Assembly (NCBI GenBank): GCA_964604675.1
Contig: CAZSAT010000070.1
Location: forward strand, 1-38,069
Length of the DNA: 38,069 nt
Direction of reading: 5' to 3'
DNA from: CAZSAT01 sp964604675
Lineage (GTDB): Bacteria; Myxococcota_A; UBA796; CAJQPC01
In this document: piece after piece, positions 32,309 to 38,069 of the stretch
Numbering within the stretch: the first letter of the stretch is position 1
Layout: every line of letters begins with the position of its first letter
The notes under the pieces: generated by a model
Database searches by the model: none
Told to the model about the DNA's origin: nothing
Seen by the model: the letters and a program-made list of their open reading frames with translations, nothing else
Program-made: the position numbers and the translations under genes

Positions 32309-33364
32309 ATGTCAGCCCAAGCCCTGCTGCGCAAGCTCGCGTTCACCACCGTGGCCGGTCTGGCGGGGCTGGTCCTCGTCGAGGCCACGGCTTGGGGGCT
32401 CGAGCAGCTGAAGCCCCACCACGACGCGTTGCTCCCGGTGCCGGCCGCGCACGGAAACCAGGCGGTTCCCCACGAGGTGTGGCAGCGCTTCGCCCGCACC
32501 GACGACGTGCAGATCGAGCTGACCGCCGGCGACGACAACCCCTGGGACCTGCCGTCCGACCGCGTGGTGCGCCAAGGCAGCAAGCTCTGTCGGATCAACA
32601 GCCTGGGGCTCCGCGGCCCCGAGCTCGAGCCGGGCGGCGACCGCCTGATGACGACGGGCGACAGCTCCATCTTCGGCTTCGGCGTCGAGGAGGACGAGGT
32701 GTTGAGCCACGTGGCCGCCGCGGAGCTCTCGACCGCGCTGGGGCGGCCGGTCGTCGCGGTGAACGGGGGCGTGCCCGGGTACACCGCCTGGATGTCGCGC
32801 ACCAAGCTGGAGCGCGTGATCGACCAGGTGGACCCCACCTGGCTGGTGATCGGCAACCTCTGGAGCGATCTGGCGTACGGGCCGGAAGAAGAGGTCCGGC
32901 CGAAGCCCCATGCCCTCCAGCGCCTGGCCACCTTCCGCCTCGCCGTGGACCTGCTGGGGCCCTGGCTCTCGCCGCGTCAGATCTCGTGGGTCGACCCGGC
33001 CGCTCTCGGCCAACAAGAGGCGCGGGCTGGTCGGCTTGCGGCCTACGAGAAGGAGCTGACGACGATGGCGCGCATGGCCTCGGAGCGCGGCGCGTGGCCC
33101 CTCTTCCTGGCCCTGCCAGCGCCTGTGGACTTCGACACGCGGCAGCTGCCGTTTCTGGTCCGCGCGTACCGCGCCGCGATGCGCGACGTCGCGGCCCGCT
33201 TCGACGCCCCCTACCTCGACGGTGCCGGGACCTTCGCCGAACACGGGGCCGACCTGGGGTACTTCTTCGACGCCGTGCATCCATCGCCGCGTGGTCACGC
33301 GCTGTTGGGCCAGCTCCTGGCCGACGCCATCGCCAGCGACGCGCGCTACTCCAGGACCCAGTAG
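32309..33364 (+). CDS. Membrane-anchored SGNH/GDSL hydrolase
   Basis: A 351-residue protein with an N-terminal membrane segment (about 8-29) and an SGNH-hydrolase domain. Block I is TTGDSSIFGFG with Ser119; block II is NGGVPGYTAWMS with Gly154; block III is IGNLWSDL with Asn183; block V is DAVHP with Asp321 and His324. All four catalytic residues are therefore visible. Such proteins are esterases or acyl (acetyl) transfer partners, often acting on cell-surface glycans. It overlaps the convergent membrane protein gene by 19 bp. Nothing ties it to steroid use; the neighbours suggest envelope glycan work. Confidence 0.88.
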   Translation: MSAQALLRKLAFTTVAGLAGLVLVEATAWGLEQLKPHHDALLPVPAAHGNQAVPHEVWQRFARTDDVQIELTAGDDNPWDLPSDRVVRQGSKLCRINSLGLRGPELEPGGDRLMTTGDSSIFGFGVEEDEVLSHVAAAELSTALGRPVVAVNGGVPGYTAWMSRTKLERVIDQVDPTWLVIGNLWSDLAYGPEEEVRPKPHALQRLATFRLAVDLLGPWLSPRQISWVDPAALGQQEARAGRLAAYEKELTTMARMASERGAWPLFLALPAPVDFDTRQLPFLVRAYRAAMRDVAARFDAPYLDGAGTFAEHGADLGYFFDAVHPSPRGHALLGQLLADAIASDARYSRTQ

Positions 33365-35034
33365 CTCAGCCCGTCCTGCTCCACCGGCGGGCCGAGGGCG
33401 GCAACCACCTGGTCCAGCGGCATCCAGTCGTTCTGCGACTCCGCGTGCCAGATCGCGTAGCGGTAGCCGTGTTGTGCGAGCGTGGCCCTCGCTGCGGCCG
33501 GGTCCGAAGCCGCCAGCGCCTGCTTCACGTGCTGCCCGACCTGGCGCAGGTGGGGAAGCTGCATCGCGCGGTTCTGACGCGGCAGCGCCTGGGTGGCACG
33601 CCCGTGGAACACCGCGCCGAGGAGGGCGACCTCGCCCCCGTGCACGTCGGTCTCGAGCGGCAGATCGAGCACCCGCCCCTCCACGGGGTCCTGGGCCATG
33701 GCTGCGTACGCCGCCAGGCCAGGGAGCGGCTGCGCCGGACGAGGCCACAGGGGCTCCGACACCCGGTAGCCGTCGTACACGATCCCGGCGGCGAGCCCCC
33801 AGGAAAGCACCGCCCCCCACGGACGACGGATCCGCCCACAGGCGCCCCCGACCAGCACGGCGAAGCCGAGGCTCGCCAGGGAGATCGCGCGGTAGTACAT
33901 CCCACTCTCGGACATCGGGTAGTGCGCGAGCTCCAGGAGCTTCGCGGGCAGGGCGTACTCGTAGCCGTCGGCGTTCTGTACGTACCGCCCATGGGCGGCC
34001 AGCTTCGGCCCGAAGGCGATGCCCACGCCGAGCAGCACCCCTCCCCAGGCGAACCAGCGTCCCGGGAACCTGCGGAGCGTCAACAGCACGCAGATCCCCA
34101 GCACGGGCCAGCCCAGGTAGGTGAGGTGCGTCGTCATCTTGGGGTTGTCGTCGAAGACGAAGCGCCCCTCCAGCACATGCTGCGGCTGGGCCATCGGTGC
34201 CGGGTCCGGGATCACGCCAGGCGACGGTGGAACCCCCGGCTCGAAGGCCTGCACGAGCCGCGAGCCACGCAGGCTCGCGTAGTACGAACGTGCCGGGAGC
34301 AGGCTCGTCGCGGTGATGCTCAGGGCCAGCAGGCACAACAGCCCCGCCGCCCAGAAGCGACGTCTCCCCCGCACCATCTCCCCGAGGACCCAGGCCCCCG
34401 CGACGAGGGGGATCTGGAGGGTGGTGGTCGGGCTCGTGAACGACGCCGCCACGGTGACCACGGACAGAGCCAGCGCCGCTCCGACACGCTGCTCGACGCT
34501 GCTTCCCTCGCGCACCAACGCCAACAGCGCCAGCAGGTAGAGCGGCACGATCCAGAGCTGGATCTTCGCGGTCTGGCCGCTGGCGAGGGCGCCCAGCAGG
34601 TAGGGACACAGCGCGAACACCAGCGATGCGCCGGCCGCGGTCCAGGGCCCCGACCGGGTGAGCCGCCGGATGAGCGCCCAGGTGGCCAGGGCCACGAAGC
34701 CCGGGCTCGCCAGCACCACCGCGTAGTAAGCGCCGAGAGGGCCCAACAGTGGCCGCAGCGGAAGTGCGACGAGAGCGGGCAACCACGTGATGAAGCGCAG
34801 CTCGACCAGCTCCGGGTACCCGATCACGCGGGTGAGGTGGCTCCAACCGACCTCACCGGTGACCATCTTCGCGATGTAGTCGAAGCACCAGACGTGCCCG
34901 TCGTGGAACGCTGCCACGGACTGCCAGCTCCCGAGGGCGAGCGGCAGCGGCCAGTGCAGCGCGCACGTCACGCCCACCGCGATCGAGAAGGCTGCGAGGC
35001 CCGCCAGCGCGGTGCTCAGCGGGGGGCGCGACAC
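33346..35034 (-). CDS. Polytopic membrane protein, GT-C/YfhO-like
   Basis: A 562-residue integral membrane protein with roughly 10-12 hydrophobic segments. The first is at about 8-30, followed by an outside loop containing FHDGHVWCFDYIAKMV. The C-terminal ~110 residues are soluble and hydrophilic (GRVLDLPLETDVHGGEVALL onward). The layout of acidic residues in the first external loop, many membrane helices and a soluble C-terminal domain is that of GT-C glycosyltransferases or YfhO-like proteins. The specific family is not certain. It begins with GTG 35034, 9 bp past the stop of the FG-GAP gene, and is likely in one transcript with it. Confidence 0.82.
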   Translation of the reverse strand: MSRPPLSTALAGLAAFSIAVGVTCALHWPLPLALGSWQSVAAFHDGHVWCFDYIAKMVTGEVGWSHLTRVIGYPELVELRFITWLPALVALPLRPLLGPLGAYYAVVLASPGFVALATWALIRRLTRSGPWTAAGASLVFALCPYLLGALASGQTAKIQLWIVPLYLLALLALVREGSSVEQRVGAALALSVVTVAASFTSPTTTLQIPLVAGAWVLGEMVRGRRRFWAAGLLCLLALSITATSLLPARSYYASLRGSRLVQAFEPGVPPSPGVIPDPAPMAQPQHVLEGRFVFDDNPKMTTHLTYLGWPVLGICVLLTLRRFPGRWFAWGGVLLGVGIAFGPKLAAHGRYVQNADGYEYALPAKLLELAHYPMSESGMYYRAISLASLGFAVLVGGACGRIRRPWGAVLSWGLAAGIVYDGYRVSEPLWPRPAQPLPGLAAYAAMAQDPVEGRVLDLPLETDVHGGEVALLGAVFHGRATQALPRQNRAMQLPHLRQVGQHVKQALAASDPAAARATLAQHGYRYAIWHAESQNDWMPLDQVVAALGPPVEQDGLSYWVLE

Positions 35035-35043
35035 GGCTCCATC

Positions 35044-36681
35044 CTACGGGGTGGCGAGCCGTTGGCGCACGGCGACGTCGCTGGCGGTGTAGCTCGCGCC
35101 GCGTGGCGTGGTGACCACCACGTCGGCGGAGTCGACGGGCCCCAGACCGACGTGCGCGACCGACGACCTCGCTCCGCCGGAGCCGCTGTCGTGGGTGGTC
35201 CAGCCGGTGAACGTGGTGCCACCCGCGCTGACCTCGACCCGGCTGCCCGGGGGCGCAGCCACCTCCAACCAGGCCTGCTCCGTGCAGCCATCCGACAGCC
35301 AGAGGGCGGGCGGACCCGCCACGTCGACGGCGAGCAGATCGGGCACACCGTCGCCGTTGTGGTCGTCGGCGATCACGGCGCGCCAGCTGCCTTCGAGCGC
35401 GGTGCCGCGCTCGTCCCGCCGCTCGATGAAGTTCACCGAGCTCGCGGCTCCGAGGATGGACAGGTCGTGGTCGCCCTCCGGGGTGCTCTCCACGTCGCTG
35501 TAGATCTTGTCCTCGCCCCACAGATCGCCGATGGCGACGACGATGTCGAGCAGTCCGTCCTGGTCATGGTCCAGGAAGGTCGCGCCCCAGCCCATGGCCG
35601 AGACCTCCTGGAGCTGGTTGGCCCCGCTCGACAGCGAGACGTCCACGTAGCTGGCGTCCTCCAGTTGCTGGAGCAGCTTGTTGGACCCACCGTCGGTGAG
35701 GAACAGATCCGGGCGGCCATCGCCGTTCACGTCACCCACGGTGACGCCCATCCCCGCGTGCTCGATCCCGCAGGCGCACGCGTCGGAGCCCTCGCTGAGC
35801 TGGCCGTCGACGTTCTCGTAGAGCGTGTTCCCGCCCAGGTCCGTGCCGAAGTCGTTGACCACGTAGAGGTCCAGATCCAGGTCGCCGTCCCAGTCGAACC
35901 ACTGGGCGTCGAAGCCCTTGCCGCCCGCGATCGTGCCCGCGATCGGCTGGGTGGCCGTGAAGCCGCCGTGCCCGTCGTTCTCCAGCAGCAGGTCGACGGC
36001 GTTCTGCTCATGCTCGCGGCTCGTGACCACCCCCCAGCCGTCGAGGTCCCCGTCGCCGTCGAGGTCGCCGAGCGCCACCTCACGGAGCAGGCCCTCGGCG
36101 GGTGCCGGCAAGGTCGCCGCCACCGTGAAGCTCCCGCCGTCGTTCTGGAGCACCACCCCGTCGCTCCCCGAGCCGTCCGCGTACTCGAAGCCGGTGACGA
36201 CGAGATCGAGATCCTGGTCGCCGTCGAGGTCGCCGAGCGCGAGGTTCCAGGGGTGGGCCGGAGCCGGAAGGCTCTTCTCGACGAAGCCCGCGCCGTCCCG
36301 GAGGAAGAGCACGGGCGGTTCGCTGGGCCACGCCAGCGCGACGTCGAGGTCGCCGTCGCCATCGGCGTCGAAGACCGCGCCGCTCCCCCACTCCGGATGT
36401 TCGTCCTCGGGGTCGAGCGGCCCCCTCAGGCCCATGGAGGCGGCCAGCTCGGTGTAGCGGAGCTCGGCGAGCGGCTCGTCGCACGCGATCACGCCACCCT
36501 CGACCAGGCCGACCGGCGCGCTCGTGTCGCCGGGTGGACGCTCGGTGTCGTCGACCGGACCGGCGCTGTCGCCACCGTCCGAGCCCACCTCGAAGGGCAC
36601 GCAGCTTCCGTCGTTGGCGCGGCCGTAGCCTTCGGCGCAGGGCGGGGCGTCCCCGTTGCAGGCCCAGAACAGGATGAGCAC
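35044..36681 (-). CDS. FG-GAP/VCBS repeat lipoprotein with ASPIC/UnbV domain
   Basis: A 545-residue exported protein. The start is GTG 36681, supported by GAGGA upstream, and gives a short lipoprotein signal (residues 1-8, Cys8). A Cys-rich stretch and an Asp/Gly/Pro linker follow. Seven calcium-binding-type repeats are visible: DADGDGDLD, DLDGDQDLD, DLDGDGDLD, DWDGDLDLD, DVNGDGRPD, DHDQDGLLD and DHNGDGVPD, which build a beta-propeller. The C-terminus GSRVEVSAGGTTFTGWTTHD to VGLGPVDSADVVVTTPRG is an ASPIC/UnbV (CRTAC) domain. It is a surface or periplasmic adhesion/binding protein by family; the ligand is unknown. Confidence 0.9.
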   Translation of the reverse strand: MLILFWACNGDAPPCAEGYGRANDGSCVPFEVGSDGGDSAGPVDDTERPPGDTSAPVGLVEGGVIACDEPLAELRYTELAASMGLRGPLDPEDEHPEWGSGAVFDADGDGDLDVALAWPSEPPVLFLRDGAGFVEKSLPAPAHPWNLALGDLDGDQDLDLVVTGFEYADGSGSDGVVLQNDGGSFTVAATLPAPAEGLLREVALGDLDGDGDLDGWGVVTSREHEQNAVDLLLENDGHGGFTATQPIAGTIAGGKGFDAQWFDWDGDLDLDLYVVNDFGTDLGGNTLYENVDGQLSEGSDACACGIEHAGMGVTVGDVNGDGRPDLFLTDGGSNKLLQQLEDASYVDVSLSSGANQLQEVSAMGWGATFLDHDQDGLLDIVVAIGDLWGEDKIYSDVESTPEGDHDLSILGAASSVNFIERRDERGTALEGSWRAVIADDHNGDGVPDLLAVDVAGPPALWLSDGCTEQAWLEVAAPPGSRVEVSAGGTTFTGWTTHDSGSGGARSSVAHVGLGPVDSADVVVTTPRGASYTASDVAVRQRLATP

Positions 36682-36736
36682 GGATTCCTCGGTGGGTGCC
36701 TGCAGCGTAGCCCGAGGGAGCGCCCTTGCGCCGCGC

Positions 36737-38069
36737 TCACTCGATGCGCCAGAGCGCGAAGCGCTCCATGCCGTGCCCCACGACCAGAGCCCGCTCGAAT
36801 CCAAGCGCCTCCACCGCGTCCTGGGAGAGCACGATGCCCGGGGAGGCCGCGTCCTTGCGCAAGAGCGTGATCCCCCACCCCGGCTGGCCACCCGTCGCAA
36901 GATCCTCCAGCGCGACGAGGCACCGGCCCGGCGACGAGCCCACCAGGGCGCGCAGGTCGACGACCTCGGGAAGTGCAAACACCTCCAGGCCCGACCCGCC
37001 GCAGTCGACGATCGGATCGGCGGAGCCTTGGTCCAGGACGCGCTCGGCCAAGGAGGCGAGCCCCTCCGGTCGACCGCTCGGCGCGCTGGGCCAGGCCTCC
37101 CGGTCGGCGGTGACTCCAGGCCACTGCGTCACGGCGAACACCGCGAGCGCCCACAGGCCCAGCCCGACGAGCCTGGGCGACCGCTCGGCCACTCGGGCTG
37201 CCGCGAGCGGCGCCAACAGCACCAACGACACCGCGAGCGGCGTCAGGTAGCGCGGCTGACCCAGGACCCAGGCCAAGCCCACCAGCATCGCCAGGACGGG
37301 GGCGACCAACACCCCCAGCCCAGCGAGCGTGCTCCGCCACCCCCAGCGCGCGGGGAGGAGCGCGGGTGCGAGGGCCAGGAGCCAGGCCACCGGCGGCAGG
37401 GACACGGCGAGCCGCTGGATGTTGGACGCGAACAGCGCGCGGCTGCACGGCTCCTGCAGCCCGGCGAGGGTCATCGAGGTCGCCGAGAGGTCGAGGCAAG
37501 CGTTCAAGGCGCCTCCCGGACCACCACCCTCGAGTCGGATCGCCTGGAGCGTGAGCGCGCGCTGGATGCGCACCTGCTCGTCGAAGGGCAGGCTGGAGAG
37601 GCCAGCGATCGCCACGAGGTGGTCGTGCCAGGCCGACACGGCGGCCACGGCCGCGACGAAGGCCGCCGGGAGCAGGAGACGTCGCCACCAGGACACCGGC
37701 GCGAACACTCCGAGGAGCACCAGACCAGCCGCCGTTCCCGCGCCCGCCAGCCCGCGCAGGTCGAGCGCCATGGCGGCACCCGCCAGCAAGCCGGCGCCGA
37801 GAGCCGCGACCGCGCTCCCCCACCGGCACGAACAGGCCCCTGCCGCGATGGCCAGCCCGACCAGTGCTCCCAGGAGCCCGTAGTGGTTGGTCCAGTGGGC
37901 AGCGTCCACCGTCACGGGGACGAACGGCACGCTCGCCGCGGCGGCGTCCTCCCAGGGCATCGGCGGCATCGGCGGCGAGCTTGTTGCTGGTTTCGCAGCC
38001 GTGCCGAAGACGTCGGCCCAGCTGCGCCCAGGGCCCGGCGACGCCGGCGCGCCGGGCTCGGTGTCGCCG
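36737..38069 (-). CDS. Polytopic membrane protein, GT-C-like (5' end outside window)
   Basis: The frame ends at 36737 and is open to the window edge. An in-frame ATG exists at 37969, but the sequence upstream (SWADVFGTAAKPATSSPPMP) continues as plausible coding, so I treat the gene as truncated. About eight hydrophobic segments are seen, followed by a soluble C-terminal part ending LGFERALVVGHGMERFALWRIE. It resembles dolichyl-phosphate-mannose-type (GT-C) glycosyltransferases in layout only. It lies upstream of the FG-GAP and YfhO-like genes on the same strand. Confidence 0.7.
   Translation of the reverse strand, partial: GDTEPGAPASPGPGRSWADVFGTAAKPATSSPPMPPMPWEDAAAASVPFVPVTVDAAHWTNHYGLLGALVGLAIAAGACSCRWGSAVAALGAGLLAGAAMALDLRGLAGAGTAAGLVLLGVFAPVSWWRRLLLPAAFVAAVAAVSAWHDHLVAIAGLSSLPFDEQVRIQRALTLQAIRLEGGGPGGALNACLDLSATSMTLAGLQEPCSRALFASNIQRLAVSLPPVAWLLALAPALLPARWGWRSTLAGLGVLVAPVLAMLVGLAWVLGQPRYLTPLAVSLVLLAPLAAARVAERSPRLVGLGLWALAVFAVTQWPGVTADREAWPSAPSGRPEGLASLAERVLDQGSADPIVDCGGSGLEVFALPEVVDLRALVGSSPGRCLVALEDLATGGQPGWGITLLRKDAASPGIVLSQDAVEALGFERALVVGHGMERFALWRIE

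Noticed and set aside
32164..36870. Open frame of about 1570 codons on the plus strand
   Set aside because: It overlaps the SGNH gene in another frame and runs antisense to three well-supported genes; its translation is low-complexity and Arg/Gly/His-rich.
1..38069. CRISPR arrays, tRNA or rRNA genes, insertion sequences, TetR regulator
   Set aside because: No direct-repeat arrays, no tRNA-like cloverleaf or CCA ends, no transposase and no TetR-type protein were recognised on either strand.

Overview
The window is very GC-rich, gene-dense DNA with tightly overlapping genes. It looks like a steroid (sterol or bile-acid) catabolism island followed by about 6 kb of unrelated cell-surface genes. 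No rRNA or other phylogenetic marker is present. The lipoproteins have short signal peptides and long Asp/Thr/Gly/Ser-rich linkers, and there are an FG-GAP/ASPIC protein and a DUF4874/DUF4832 protein. These point to an uncultured Myxococcota-like (deltaproteobacterial) genome rather than an actinobacterium, although the catabolic genes resemble the actinobacterial cholesterol set. This placement is inference.

Layout. 1-1082 (+): the end of a large and a complete small acyl-CoA dehydrogenase (ACAD) subunit. 1088-4535: two divergent cytochromes P450 around a double operator, the right one coupled to a 2,4-dienoyl-CoA-reductase-like SDR. 4540-6528 (-): a sulfatase-fold lipoprotein and a SRPBCC protein. 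6581-9922 (+): a thiolase and FadB-type pair behind a single operator. 15999-9916 (-): Hsd4A-like SDR, nitronate-monooxygenase-like flavoprotein, GMC oxidoreductase, ketosteroid dehydrogenase and a secreted esterase-like lipoprotein. 27884-16059 (-): a 14-gene run of overlapping or nearly touching genes encoding EchA20, IpdA, IpdB, IpdC, a second crotonase, two heteromeric ACADs flanking FadA6, IpdF, two hotdog hydratase subunits and an SDR. 27964-29421 (+): a DUF4874/DUF4832 lipoprotein. 31628-29426 (-): FadD3-like ligase plus an atypical SDR. 31686-32308: a gene-poor stretch with gene remnants. 32309-38069: SGNH hydrolase, two polytopic membrane proteins and an FG-GAP/ASPIC lipoprotein.

How it works together. 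The P450s would start sterol side-chain oxidation. The ACADs, hydratases, SDRs, thiolase and FadB would carry out beta-oxidation, and KstD would desaturate ring A. FadD3, IpdF, the IpdE-like ACAD, IpdC, EchA20, IpdAB and FadA6 would dismantle the C/D-ring indanedione (HIP) remnant. Enzymes for opening rings A/B (KshAB, HsaA-D) are not in the window.

The most striking feature is regulatory. Seven copies of a palindrome fitting TnnAACnnGTTnnA (six exact, one with a single mismatch), the operator of the mycobacterial TetR repressor KstR, lie at exactly four intergenic promoter regions: 2459-2493, 6543-6556, 16013-16048 and 27869-27906. Three regions carry two sites 21-24 bp apart. No TetR gene is in the window. 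This suggests that a KstR-type regulon, operators included, works outside the Actinobacteria.
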